Shown here: positions 36,946-45,483 of the stretch, in pieces | How positions within the stretch are numbered: position 1 is the stretch's first letter | Layout: the number at the start of each line of letters is the position of its first letter | Origin: JAVKNF01 sp031537795 | Lineage (GTDB): Bacteria > Pseudomonadota > Alphaproteobacteria > Rickettsiales > Deianiraeaceae | Direction: 5' to 3' | Length of the DNA stretch: 64,000 bases | Assembly: GCA_031537795.1 (NCBI GenBank) | Contig: JAVKNF010000010.1 | Coordinates: 1-64,000 of the forward strand | Made by a program: the position numbers and the translations under genes | The notes under the pieces: model-generated | Told to the model about the DNA's origin: nothing | The model's input: the letters and a program-made list of their open reading frames with translations, nothing else | Database searches by the model: none

Positions 36946-37685
36946 AAAATATCAGCAATCATATCATCTACAGAAAAAAAGCCTCTTTTATGAGTATCTT
37001 GCAACCATTTTACCCCTAAAATTGTACCTTTAGCAAAACAAGATCTATTTTTCGAAGTATGCTTGATCTCTATATTCGAATCTTCATCTTCAAAGAACAC
37101 AGAATGCTCTCCAAAAACCTCCCCACCTCTTATAATACCTAATGAGAGCTCTTTTTTTTCTATTGCTTTATTTAAGTAAGGATTATAAATCTTTTCTTTA
37201 ATGTTAGAATTTTCAAATATTTTATTAGCTGTTGTAATTGAAGTACCTGAAGGGGCATCTATTTTTTTATTATGATGAATTTCATTCATAAAAATATCCA
37301 TATTCTCTATTCTATTTGAATATTTTGTTGCCTGCTCTATTAATTTCCAAAAAAAATGAACACCAATTGAAAAATTTGCCCCATATAAAAAAGAAGAATC
37401 ATTTTTAAGAACTAAATCTTTAACAAGTTCAATCTTTTCATACCAACCAGTTGTTCCACAAATGATATTTACTTTATTTCTTAATAAAATTGGTAAATTT
37501 TTCAAGAATGCTTCCGCTGTTGAAAAATCTATTATAAAATCTTCAGAATTCAAGTTATCTATATTTTTCAATAAATCATTAGAGTTATCAAATATGAATC
37601 TTAAATTAATAGAAGAATCGAACTTCAACTCTTTTTCAACTTCCTTTCCAATTCTTCCATATCCTAATATTGATACATTAATCAT
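36942..37685 (-). CDS. dapB: 4-hydroxy-tetrahydrodipicolinate reductase
   Basis: DapB reduces dihydrodipicolinate. This 247-aa protein has the NAD(P)-binding SILGYGRIGKEVEKEL, IIDFSTAEAFL, IICGTTGWYE and the substrate-binding MNEIHHNKKIDAPSGTSI, where HHxxKxDAPSGT is diagnostic. It is the first gene of dapB-dapA-lptG-like-lipoprotein-truA on the minus strand. Confidence 0.96.
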   Translation of the reverse strand: MINVSILGYGRIGKEVEKELKFDSSINLRFIFDNSNDLLKNIDNLNSEDFIIDFSTAEAFLKNLPILLRNKVNIICGTTGWYEKIELVKDLVLKNDSSFLYGANFSIGVHFFWKLIEQATKYSNRIENMDIFMNEIHHNKKIDAPSGTSITTANKIFENSNIKEKIYNPYLNKAIEKKELSLGIIRGGEVFGEHSVFFEDEDSNIEIKHTSKNRSCFAKGTILGVKWLQDTHKRGFFSVDDMIADIL

Positions 37686-37750
37686 AAAAGTTTATCATTT
37701 TTTATTATTTTTCTAATTTATAGAAAATTAATAACAAGTTTTTTAATATA

Positions 37751-37825
37751 TGGCACACCTAGTAGGAATTGAACCTACATTTTCGCCTTCGGAGGGCAAT
37801 ATTCTATCCGTTGAATTATAGGTGT
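37751..37825 (-). tRNA. tRNA-Arg(CCG)
   Basis: On the minus strand the acceptor stem ACACCTA/TAGGTGT, anticodon arm TTGCC-CTCCGAA-GGCGA (anticodon CCG) and T-arm TGTAGGTTCAATTCCTACT fold into a cloverleaf. CCA is encoded (37753-37751). Its 5' end overlaps the last 10 bases of the folB-like gene, so the tRNA must be cut from that transcript or have a promoter inside it. Confidence 0.93.
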
Positions 37826-38175
37826 TTGTTTATTTGCCGAAAAGCTCTTAAAGAAACTTCTTCTGCAAATTGCAATACATTTTTTTTAATTATCTCAACT
37901 TCCATCTCATCTATAAATTTATAACCTTCGCCTAATTGAAATATTCTATTTATTACTTCTTCGAGAAGTTCAAATTGTTTATCCTCTAAATCTTGAATCA
38001 AAAGTCTTTCAAAAACTACATAATCAAATGTTTCTTCAAGTTTTTTTGCTTTTAAGCAGTTATCATTTACTTTCAATCTTATATTTATTATTACATTCTT
38101 TGAAATCTGAACTTCCTCTTGATAATGTTTTTTTAAGTTCAAAAACAATCTAATATTCTTATAGTAAATCTCCAT
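37816..38175 (-). CDS. folB: Dihydroneopterin aldolase-like protein
   Basis: This 119-aa protein matches FolB in layout: a first strand IYYKNIRLFLNL, VIINIRLKVNDNCLKAKKLEETFDYVVF (FolB: vdveLxxDxxxAaxsDxlxxtidY), then FELLEEVINRIF (FELLEExAxxia) and a final VEVIIKK-type strand with V at EVEIIKKNV. FolB cleaves dihydroneopterin in folate synthesis. folC at 60716 supports a folate pathway. The similarity is moderate. The last 10 bases, including the stop, overlap tRNA-Arg. Confidence 0.6.
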   Translation of the reverse strand: MEIYYKNIRLFLNLKKHYQEEVQISKNVIINIRLKVNDNCLKAKKLEETFDYVVFERLLIQDLEDKQFELLEEVINRIFQLGEGYKFIDEMEVEIIKKNVLQFAEEVSLRAFRQINKHL

Positions 38176-38181
38176 CTAATG

Positions 38182-38775
38182 TTATTCTTTACAGCAATCT
38201 AATTTTGAAGAGATATAATCTCTTACAGCTTTAAATTTATCAAAAAACACTGTTTTCAATTCTATTTTTTCTTCTTTTAAGGTCTCTTTTTTAAATTCAT
38301 TTATTTTTTTTAGTTTTTCAGAAACTATTTGAGATTCGTTTTTTATAATTTTAATATCCTCTTCTGAAATTTTCTGATTCATATTCAACATCCAAAACAT
38401 CATATATAAATCATAAGATTTCTTGAAAAAATCATAAGCAGATTCTTTTTGACCGCTCCCTAATTCTTTCGTGCCCACCTCCATCATTCTCATTGATGCA
38501 GTAAGAAGATGTTTTGAAGTACACCAAATTTCACCCTCGTATTCTTTTATTATTTTTTTAAGAAGTTCTTTTCTCATTTCTCTAATCTCGTTTATCATAT
38601 CATAATAAATAATTTTCTCTGTTTTAGCTCCAGTAAAAAAAAGATGCTCTTCTATCGCTATTAAATTCATTATTCCTATTGCTAAATCTTGATCTTTTGA
38701 AAGATCAGCTAAATTAGATTTAGTCTTATTATGAAATGTATCTATAATTTCTTTCATTCTTTCAATATCTATCAT
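38182..38775 (-). CDS. Helical cytoplasmic protein of unknown function
   Basis: This 197-aa, mostly helical protein has no domain I can name. Conserved-looking segments are LAIGIMNLIAIEEHLFFTGAK, INEIREMRKELLKKIIKEYEGE and WCTSKHLLTASMRMMEVGTKEL, and it ends in a CC pair (LDCCKE). From memory this resembles proteins found in candidate-phyla-radiation (Patescibacteria) genomes beside a small CPLC membrane protein, and such a gene is the next one upstream, overlapping by 4 bases. That link is unverified. Confidence 0.55.
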   Translation of the reverse strand: MIDIERMKEIIDTFHNKTKSNLADLSKDQDLAIGIMNLIAIEEHLFFTGAKTEKIIYYDMINEIREMRKELLKKIIKEYEGEIWCTSKHLLTASMRMMEVGTKELGSGQKESAYDFFKKSYDLYMMFWMLNMNQKISEEDIKIIKNESQIVSEKLKKINEFKKETLKEEKIELKTVFFDKFKAVRDYISSKLDCCKE

Positions 38776-39284
38776 AAAAATTTTATATTAGGTACTGTAT
38801 ATAAACTATTTAATTTACTACAAATAAATATTGATATTAACATAAAAATTATAAACATTAGGACTTTCTGATAATTAAAATATGCTTTATTGTTATTTCT
38901 ATTCTTAAGAAATTTATATAACTGAAATGAAAGAATTGAAGAGATAAAACCCACAATAGCCCCAAATATAAATATATTTAAACCAAATATCGTTAATTCT
39001 AGTAAAACATATTTTATATAGATATAAAAAATAACTGAAAAATGAACAATATAAGATATTAAAAAATAAATAAAATTAGGTTTTTCTTTTGATGAATATT
39101 TCCCTAGCCATTGTGCGGAAGCTGTTAAAATTGAAGAAATAAATATACCGCAAGATAAATCACTGATTCCTAATCTATTTGCAATCCAAAAAGTTGCTCC
39201 AGCACCTAGAACACAAAGCGGGCAAGTGGCAGAAACTAATGTTGTTGAAGTTAAAAAAACTACAGCCGTTAAAACTCTAAACAT
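38772..39284 (-). CDS. Membrane protein with an N-terminal CPLC motif
   Basis: This 170-aa protein has a signal-like start, then ATCPLCVLGAGATFWIANRLGISDLSCGIFISS, and about four further membrane helices. The CxxC pair followed by GAG recalls small membrane proteins of Patescibacteria and some archaea with a Cys-pair at the outer face, possibly redox or metal related. I cannot name a function. It shares 4 bases with the following helical protein and starts 1 base after htpG ends, so the three may be cotranscribed. Confidence 0.6.
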   Translation of the reverse strand: MFRVLTAVVFLTSTTLVSATCPLCVLGAGATFWIANRLGISDLSCGIFISSILTASAQWLGKYSSKEKPNFIYFLISYIVHFSVIFYIYIKYVLLELTIFGLNIFIFGAIVGFISSILSFQLYKFLKNRNNNKAYFNYQKVLMFIIFMLISIFICSKLNSLYTVPNIKFL

Positions 39285-39285
39285 A

Positions 39286-41151
39286 CTATTTAATTAAATC
39301 AAAAACTCTTTTTACAAACAAAGATCTATTATCAGGCTCTGTTCCGAAATTTATATTACCTAAATCAAATAGAGTTAAAACTAATTCTTCTCCTTGTTTT
39401 ATTTTATCTTCTGAATCTGAATTTAATAATTCTATCGCTCTCGTAATTATAATAGAATCTGCATTTATTTCTAAAGTTCTTAATGAGATTTTATCCTTTT
39501 GTTTCTGCTCTATAAGAATTTTTTCCATTATCGGGTCCATAGTCCCTATAGACTTTGAAATACAGACAGGAGAATCTATTAATTTCGAACTTATAATAAC
39601 TTTGGAAACCTTGCCTTCTAATATTTTAGAAAATTTCTCTATTATACTTTTATGAAATAAATTGTCTATTTTTTGATTTTCTGCTTTATTCTCTTCTTTT
39701 TTAATGTCCTCGTTAATCTCTAAATCAGAAGACGTAACGCATTTTAAGTCTTTTCCTTTTACATCTGCAATTAAATTTAACCAAAAGGAGTCAACTGCAT
39801 CACTAAATAAAATGACCTCTATATCTTTCTTTTTAAAGATTTCAAGATAAGAACTGTATTTTATTTCTTCATGCTTTTCGCCAGTAATATAGAAAATCGA
39901 CTTCTGACCTTCTTTCATTCTTGAAATATAATCGTCAAAAGAAGTTAAATCTTCTGATTTTGTTGTTCTGAAACGTGCCAAGAAAAGAAGATCTTCTCTA
40001 TTTGCAAAACCTTCACATAAACCTTCTTTCAAAACTGGACCAAAATTTTCCCAAAATTTATTATATTTTTCTTTTTTTTCGTCAGAAATTTTCTTTAATA
40101 TTTTCAAAATGTCATTTGTTAGTTTATCTTTAATAAATCTAATTTTTACATCATTTTGTACAGATTCTCTACTTACATTCAAAGGCAAATCATCAGACCC
40201 AACAACTCCAATGATAAACCTTAAATATTTAGGTAAAACATCTAGAGATTCGCTAATTAAAACTTTTCTTATGTATAATTTCACTCTTGTAATTCTATCA
40301 GGATGATATATATCAAAAGGCCTTACTGAAGGTATAAATATTAAAGAAGAAAAATTAACTTTTCCCTCAATTTGTTTGTGTATTATCTCGCAAGGCTCAT
40401 CAGGAGAATGAGAGATTGATTGATAAAAATTCTTGTATTCTTCTTGTGAAACTTCAGATTTATTCTTTAACCACAAAGCTTTTGAATCTTGAATTATGTT
40501 ATAATTAGAACCCTCATAAATTAATTGAATCGGTATTGAAATATGGCTTAAATATGTTTTAATTATATTTTCAACTTTAAATCTATCTAAATAATCTTCC
40601 TTAAATTCTTCTTTTAAATATATTTTTACTTCTGTATTGAAATTTTGTAATCCATCTTTTTGATTTAATTTTTCAATTGAAAATTCCTCTATTCCATCCG
40701 AAGCCCAAAGATTCCATTCTTCTATGTCTAATCTTGCAGAATTTGAAATCACTTGTACCTTATCAGCAACTACAAATGCAGAATAAAAACCTATACCAAA
40801 TTGACCTATTAAATCTGCTTTTTCTTTCGATTCAGATAAATTTTTTAAAAATGCTTCAGTCCCAGAGCTAGCTATAGTTCCTAAATGTGTAGACATTTCT
40901 TCAGCTGTTAAACCTATTCCATTGTCTCTGAAAATTATTGTATTTGCGATTTTATCTATCTCAATCTCAATCTTATAATTTCTATCTTTATATTTAGATA
41001 AATTCTCTTGAGACAAAGATAAATATTTTAATTTTTCACAAGCATCAAATGAATTAGATGTTATTTCCCTTATAAAGGTGTCTTTATTTGTATATATCGA
41101 ATGACTTAACAAATGAAGAACTTTACTAATATTTGCTTCAAATTTTGGCAT
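39286..41151 (-). CDS. htpG: Chaperone protein HtpG (Hsp90)
   Basis: The 621-aa protein has the GHKL ATPase motifs of Hsp90: FIREITSNSFDACEKLKYL (catalytic Glu and Asn), IIFRDNGIGLTAEEM, and IGQFGIGFYSAFVVAD, then the middle domain with LPLNVSRESVQND. Length is typical for the bacterial cytosolic dimeric chaperone. No Shine-Dalgarno-like bases precede the ATG. Confidence 0.97.
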   Translation of the reverse strand: MPKFEANISKVLHLLSHSIYTNKDTFIREITSNSFDACEKLKYLSLSQENLSKYKDRNYKIEIEIDKIANTIIFRDNGIGLTAEEMSTHLGTIASSGTEAFLKNLSESKEKADLIGQFGIGFYSAFVVADKVQVISNSARLDIEEWNLWASDGIEEFSIEKLNQKDGLQNFNTEVKIYLKEEFKEDYLDRFKVENIIKTYLSHISIPIQLIYEGSNYNIIQDSKALWLKNKSEVSQEEYKNFYQSISHSPDEPCEIIHKQIEGKVNFSSLIFIPSVRPFDIYHPDRITRVKLYIRKVLISESLDVLPKYLRFIIGVVGSDDLPLNVSRESVQNDVKIRFIKDKLTNDILKILKKISDEKKEKYNKFWENFGPVLKEGLCEGFANREDLLFLARFRTTKSEDLTSFDDYISRMKEGQKSIFYITGEKHEEIKYSSYLEIFKKKDIEVILFSDAVDSFWLNLIADVKGKDLKCVTSSDLEINEDIKKEENKAENQKIDNLFHKSIIEKFSKILEGKVSKVIISSKLIDSPVCISKSIGTMDPIMEKILIEQKQKDKISLRTLEINADSIIITRAIELLNSDSEDKIKQGEELVLTLFDLGNINFGTEPDNRSLFVKRVFDLIK

Positions 41152-41182
41152 AGTAATAAATAAAAAATTAAAACTTCAGATA

Positions 41183-41350
41183 TCAAATCTTGTAATTTCT
41201 TTCATCAGAAACTGTCAATTTTTTCCTACCTTTAGCTCTTCTTCTGCTTAAAGTATCTCTTCCACCTTTTGTTGACATTCTCGCTCTAAATCCGTGGCAT
41301 CTTGCTCTTTTAATTTTACTAGGGTTCCAAGTTTGTGCTAATTGCGTCAT
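41183..41350 (-). CDS. rpmH: 50S ribosomal protein L34
   Basis: A 55-codon frame on the minus strand encodes MTQLAQTWNPSKIKRARCHG followed by FRARMSTKGGRDTLSRRRAKGRKKL, unmistakably L34 (TxqPskrkRkRxHGFRaRMxTkxGRxvLxxRRxKGRkxL). It has about 10 extra residues at the C terminus (TVSDERNYKI). rpmH usually sits beside rnpA and near dnaA; neither is present here. Confidence 0.95.
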   Translation of the reverse strand: MTQLAQTWNPSKIKRARCHGFRARMSTKGGRDTLSRRRAKGRKKLTVSDERNYKI

Positions 41351-41480
41351 AAATTCTAATTTAAGAATATATTTAATTATCTTATTTTATTTGTCAAGTC
41401 TGTTATTTGAGTATCTTTTCATTTCAAATAAATTATTTTGATTAATAACTTGATTTCTTTTATTTATCAATATCAGAGTA

Positions 41481-41488
41481 CAATTTAT
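41481..41488. repeat. Target-site duplication, left copy (CAATTTAT)
   Basis: CAATTTAT here is repeated exactly at 43737-43744, immediately outside both ends of the IS1595-type element. Eight bases is the duplication length expected for this family. Confidence 0.85.
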
Positions 41489-41520
41489 GATAATTATATA
41501 CTAAACACATAAAATATTTC

Positions 41521-41550
41521 TTGACAATTAGAATTATTATTTATTAAATA
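41521..41550 (+). promoter_or_regulatory. Promoter of the IS1595 transposase gene
   Basis: A perfect TTGACA at 41521-41526 is followed 18 bases later by TAAATA. The ATG is at 41562, so the transcript leader would be only about 5 bases, nearly leaderless. Confidence 0.45.
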
Positions 41551-41561
41551 CATATAAGATT

Positions 41562-42464
41562 ATGAATTTAATAGATTTTCAAATGAAATTTAGCAACGAG
41601 AAAGCTTGTATAGACTACCTTGCAACAAGTAGATGGGGTGAAAATAATGCAATATGTCCGCACTGCAAATCAAATAACTATTGCAAACATTCAAGCAGAG
41701 ATATTTATACTTGCAAAGATTGCAAAAAACAATATACAGTAAGAATAGGCACTATATTTGAAGACTCAAGACTTCCGCTTTTTAAATGGTTTGTTGCAAT
41801 ATTTCTTTTTACTTCACTGAAAAAAGAAATATCAAGCATTCAATTAAGTAAATATCTTTCTATTACTCAAAAGACAGCATGGTTTATGTTGCAAAGAATA
41901 AGAGAAATTATGAAAGGTGATTTTAATCAATTTGATGGAATTACTGAAATAGACGAAGCTTATATAGGCGGTTGTGAAGGAAATAAACACACAAATAAGA
42001 AAGGGCTTGTTGAAAAATCCGTAAACGTTGGAATGGTTAATCTTAATACTAAACAAGTCAAAGCTTTTAAAGTAGCAAGCAAGGAAAAAGAAAACTTGCT
42101 GTCAAAGGTTAATGTTTATAATAAAAGAGGTTCGACAATTATCACAGATATATTACATACTTATAATGATTTAAAAAGAAGTTATAATCATAATACTATT
42201 AAGCATTCTGCTGGTGAGTATGTAAGGAATGATAACAGAAGGGTATTTAAAATTCATACAAATACAATAGAGGGTTTTTGGAGTCATTTAAAAAGAGGTA
42301 TTTTTAGAGTTTATCACTGGGCTTCAAATAAACATATTCAAAAATATTGTAATGAGTTCAGTTTTAGATATAACAATAAGGAATTTAGTGATTTTGATAT
42401 TTTTGCAAACTGGTTTGACGGTTGTGAGAATAAAAAAGCGGTTTATAGTCTTTTGATTAAGTAA
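41562..42464 (+). CDS. IS1595-family (ISXO2-like) transposase
   Basis: The 300-aa transposase has an N-terminal zinc ribbon with Cys32, Cys35, Cys51 and Cys54 (CPHC and CKDC), a helix-turn-helix-like stretch, and a DDE/N-E catalytic core. EIDEAYIGG holds Asp131, ITDILHTY holds Asp196 and TNTIEGFWSHLKRGI holds Asn234/Glu237. The order and spacing are those of the DDE_Tnp_IS1595 family. No frameshift; likely active. Confidence 0.95.
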   Translation: MNLIDFQMKFSNEKACIDYLATSRWGENNAICPHCKSNNYCKHSSRDIYTCKDCKKQYTVRIGTIFEDSRLPLFKWFVAIFLFTSLKKEISSIQLSKYLSITQKTAWFMLQRIREIMKGDFNQFDGITEIDEAYIGGCEGNKHTNKKGLVEKSVNVGMVNLNTKQVKAFKVASKEKENLLSKVNVYNKRGSTIITDILHTYNDLKRSYNHNTIKHSAGEYVRNDNRRVFKIHTNTIEGFWSHLKRGIFRVYHWASNKHIQKYCNEFSFRYNNKEFSDFDIFANWFDGCENKKAVYSLLIK

Positions 42465-42479
42465 TTTATAAAAGAAGAA

Positions 42480-43619
42480 ATGAATGTAATAATTTATCAA
42501 GGTAAAAATGGTACAAGAGTTGATTTAAAGTCTGCTGATTTTGAAACAATGTGGGCGACGCAAGAACAGATTGGTGATATTTTCGATAGAGACAAAAGTG
42601 TAATTTCTAAACATATTGCAAATATTTTTGAGGAAAATGAGCTTCAAAAAGAATCATCTATTGCAAAATTTGCAATAGATACTCCAAGAGGCCCATATTC
42701 AACGGATCATTACAATCTTGATATAATTATCGCTGTTGGATATAGAGTAAATTCAGCAAAAGCTACGCAATTTAGGATATGGGCTACTAAAATATTAAAA
42801 GAATATATCGTAAAAGGTTTTGCGATGGACGATGAAAGATTAAAAGACCCATCAAAGAATCAATACTTTAGAGAATTACTTGAAAGAGTAAGAGAAATTA
42901 GAGCATCTGAAAAACTTTTTTATCAACAAGTTAGAGATATATATGCAACCGCCATTGATTACGAGGAAAAGAAAGATAAAGAGGAAGTGCAAAAATTCTT
43001 TGCAACCGTTCGTAATAAACTTTTATACGCAATAACTCATAAAACGGCGGCAGAGCTGATAATCGAGAGACATAATATAAATGACGAGAATTTTGGCTTA
43101 ATGAACTGGGAGGGTTCAGTTGTGAGAATAGGTGACACTAGAATTGGTACAAATTATTTAAATAAAAAAGAATTGGAACAACTGAAACTATTAGTAAATC
43201 AACTCTTAGATTATTTAGAAAGTCAAACATTGAAAGAAAAGCCAATGATGTTAAAAAATTGGGAAATTTATACAAATAAATTAATTGAATTTAATGAATA
43301 TGATATACTGAAAGATACTGATTCTAAATCTGCCGATTATGCTAAAAAAATAATAGATTCTGATTTTGTAATATTTGATAGTCGCAGAATTTTAATTGAA
43401 AAAGAAAAAGCAGAAAAAGAAGCTGTTGAGGATTTAAAAAAAATAACAAAAGAAGTAAAAGATATTTTAACAAAAAAAGTAAAATCTTCTAAAAAAGAAC
43501 AGACCACAGAAGAAAAAACTATAGAAGAAATTATAAAAAATAACGAAAATTTAAAAACAGAGAATAATAAAGACTTTGAAAAATCACTAAATAAAGTATT
43601 TAAATTCAAAAAATCTTAA
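42480..43619 (+). CDS. rhuM: RhuM-family (virulence-like) protein, IS passenger
   Basis: This 379-aa protein has the RhuM pattern: a winged-helix-like start TMWATQEQIGDIFDRDKSVISKHIANIFEENEL, then TDHYNLDIIIAVGYRVNSAKATQFRIWATKILKEYIVKGFAMDDERL, the hallmark of the family. The middle (YATAIDYEEKKDKEEVQKFFATVRNKLLYAITHKTAAEL) is also typical. The last 60 residues are charged and Lys-rich. The molecular function is not established. It starts 15 bases after the transposase and lies inside the inverted repeats, so it moves with the element. Confidence 0.88.
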   Translation: MNVIIYQGKNGTRVDLKSADFETMWATQEQIGDIFDRDKSVISKHIANIFEENELQKESSIAKFAIDTPRGPYSTDHYNLDIIIAVGYRVNSAKATQFRIWATKILKEYIVKGFAMDDERLKDPSKNQYFRELLERVREIRASEKLFYQQVRDIYATAIDYEEKKDKEEVQKFFATVRNKLLYAITHKTAAELIIERHNINDENFGLMNWEGSVVRIGDTRIGTNYLNKKELEQLKLLVNQLLDYLESQTLKEKPMMLKNWEIYTNKLIEFNEYDILKDTDSKSADYAKKIIDSDFVIFDSRRILIEKEKAEKEAVEDLKKITKEVKDILTKKVKSSKKEQTTEEKTIEEIIKNNENLKTENNKDFEKSLNKVFKFKKS

Positions 43620-43736
43620 TCACAATTTTAATAAAAACTCTTTTCTTTAATATCTTCTTTATTAAATTAATCATAATTAATATGATTTAAGTAAATAGAA
43701 TATTAAAAGTCAATATGTGTTTAGTATATAATTACC

Positions 43737-43744
43737 CAATTTAT
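43737..43744. repeat. Target-site duplication, right copy (CAATTTAT)
   Basis: Exact copy of 41481-41488 at the right end of the element. Confidence 0.85.
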
Positions 43745-43754
43745 TAATAATATA

Positions 43755-43782
43755 TTGACTTTAATTTTTTAATATTTATATT
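43755..43782 (+). promoter_or_regulatory. Promoter of dnaN
   Basis: TTGACT at 43755-43760 and TATATT at 43777-43782 are 16 bases apart. The ATG at 43800 implies a leader of about 10 bases, again too short for a conventional Shine-Dalgarno arrangement. Confidence 0.45.
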
Positions 43783-43799
43783 AGAGTTTACAAAAATAA

Positions 43800-44939
43800 A
43801 TGCTGTCTTTCGTTTCAAATTCCTCTGATTTAAAAAAAATTATATCCATAATTTCAAAATCTTCAAATAAAAATTTCGATAATTCAATAAATTTCGAGAG
43901 CAAAGGAAATGAGATATTAATTTCGAATTTTTCCAGAGAATCAAATTTAGAATTCAAATTTCAACCTATTAAAATACTAGATGAGGGCTCTTTTAATATA
44001 AATATTAATATTTTCATTAATGCAATCAAAGAATTGAAAGACGAAGAATTATTAATTTCTTTAGAGGAATCAAAAAGTAAAAATAAAATAAATCTAAAGA
44101 TATCCACAAAAAAAACAAAAATAAATCTAGTTGCTGAAAAGAAGAAAGACTTTCAAGTTATCTCAATAAAAGATTATAATGCAAAAATAGAAATTAAATT
44201 AGAAGACTTGATACAGGCTTTTAAAAGTGTAAATTCCTGTCTGTCTAATCAATTGGATAGACCTGCTTTATGTGGCATACTATTTCATCTTGAAAGAAAT
44301 GATAATTTAACGACCTTTAATTTAGTGACAACCGACGGAAGAAAATTAGCAATTTCAAAATTTCCAACCGAAGAAATTCAAGATCTAAAACAGGAAATAA
44401 TTATACCTAGAAAAATTCTAGAAGAAATTCAAGACTTCTCTGAATTTTTATCTCAAAAAAAGATTACTCTATCTATAAAAGAAAAAGAAGGTCTATTCTC
44501 TTTTGATGAGGTTTTATTAATCAAGTTCTCTTTCATTGATTCAAAATTCCCAAACTATAAATCTATATTGGTTCCTGAAACTGGAAAATATATAGATATA
44601 AAAACTAAAGATTTAATTTCTTGCTTGAGAAGATTATCTGGCGTTGAAAGTTCTACTGCTTTGAATTTAACAACTTCTTTAAAGATACAAAAGGATATTA
44701 TGACATTCAAAGTGCAATCCACTCTAAGTGAAATAGAAGATGAATTAGATTGTAAAACATTTAATTTTGAAGAAGAGATCATTATATTAGTACATTTAAA
44801 ATCATTCCTTGAAATTATTTCAACTATAGATTTAGAATTTATAAGAATTACAGTTAACACAAATAAAACTCCTATTCTAATAAAACCTATAGCCTCAAAT
44901 ATAGATCTATCTTATATTCTTGCATTAGTATCCGCTTAA
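43800..44939 (+). CDS. dnaN: DNA polymerase III sliding clamp (beta subunit)
   Basis: The 379-aa protein has the three-domain clamp pattern: an N-terminal strand/helix region, IEIKLEDLIQAFKSVNSCLSNQLDRPALCGILF (domain 2 start), TTDGRKLAISKF, the FPNYKSILVPE segment, and the C-terminal FLEIISTIDLEFIRITVNTNKTPILIKP (normally the PxLIxP clamp end). It starts the plus-strand run dnaN-trcR-dnaX. No dnaA is adjacent. Confidence 0.94.
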   Translation: MLSFVSNSSDLKKIISIISKSSNKNFDNSINFESKGNEILISNFSRESNLEFKFQPIKILDEGSFNININIFINAIKELKDEELLISLEESKSKNKINLKISTKKTKINLVAEKKKDFQVISIKDYNAKIEIKLEDLIQAFKSVNSCLSNQLDRPALCGILFHLERNDNLTTFNLVTTDGRKLAISKFPTEEIQDLKQEIIIPRKILEEIQDFSEFLSQKKITLSIKEKEGLFSFDEVLLIKFSFIDSKFPNYKSILVPETGKYIDIKTKDLISCLRRLSGVESSTALNLTTSLKIQKDIMTFKVQSTLSEIEDELDCKTFNFEEEIIILVHLKSFLEIISTIDLEFIRITVNTNKTPILIKPIASNIDLSYILALVSA

Positions 44940-44943
44940 AATT

Positions 44944-45483
44944 ATGAAAAACAAAATACAAATATCATCTCCATTAGGTATAGCTCTTTGGTTAATTAAA
45001 GAAGGTTTAACTTTAGAACAAATATCAGAATTCTGCGAAATAACAAGATCAGAGATTGAAAGACTAAATGTTTCTCAATCTGATATGTCTCTTGATATCA
45101 GAGGAATAAGAGCAATAAACCCAATAGATACATTAGATTTAACTAAAGAAGAAATTCAAAAATGCTTGAAAGATAAAAACAAAAAACTTGAACATGCGTT
45201 TCATTTGAATAAAATTGCACCTGGTTTAAAAATAAAAAAATCTAATAGTGGAATCTCTTTATCTTACGAACAGAAAAGAAGTAGGCCGAATGTGATAGCT
45301 TATCTAATAGGAAGAGGATTACCTAATTCTATAATCAAAAGAATTGCAAAAACTACTTATAATACTATAGACAACATAAGAGAATCTATAAATTCTATAG
45401 AAACTAAAGATCCGGTGATAATGGGCTTCTGCACTCAAATGCAATTAGATAAAGAAATAGAATTATTAGATAATGTACAATAA
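44944..45483 (+). CDS. trcR: DUF1013 family / TrcR-like cell-cycle regulator
   Basis: This 179-aa protein matches the alphaproteobacterial DUF1013/TrcR family. GIALWLIKEGLTLEQISEFCEITRSEIERL is a helix-turn-helix, IRGIRAINPIDTLDLTKEEIQKCLKDKNKKL follows, and later RPNVIAYLIGRGLPNSIIKRIAKTTYNTIDNIRE and DPVIMGFCTQMQLD complete the pattern. TrcR is described as a transcription-associated regulator of cell-cycle genes. It is a good taxonomic marker. It lies 4 bases after dnaN and overlaps dnaX by 11. Confidence 0.9.
   Translation: MKNKIQISSPLGIALWLIKEGLTLEQISEFCEITRSEIERLNVSQSDMSLDIRGIRAINPIDTLDLTKEEIQKCLKDKNKKLEHAFHLNKIAPGLKIKKSNSGISLSYEQKRSRPNVIAYLIGRGLPNSIIKRIAKTTYNTIDNIRESINSIETKDPVIMGFCTQMQLDKEIELLDNVQ

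Larger units (their letters stand above)
41489..43736 (+). mobile_element. IS1595-family element with a RhuM passenger gene
   Basis: The 2248-bp element has terminal inverted repeats of about 23 bp (41489-41511 and 43714-43736) that differ at one base near the tip and share the core TAATTATATACTAAACACAT. It is bounded by an 8-bp target duplication. It carries a full-length ISXO2-type transposase and a second open frame of the RhuM family. Intact ends and frames point to a recent insertion, placed harmlessly between rpmH and dnaN. Confidence 0.88.

Noticed and set aside
41351..41488. Replication origin between rpmH and dnaN
   Set aside because: The gene pair is suggestive, but I see no TTATCCACA-type DnaA boxes and dnaA is not adjacent.
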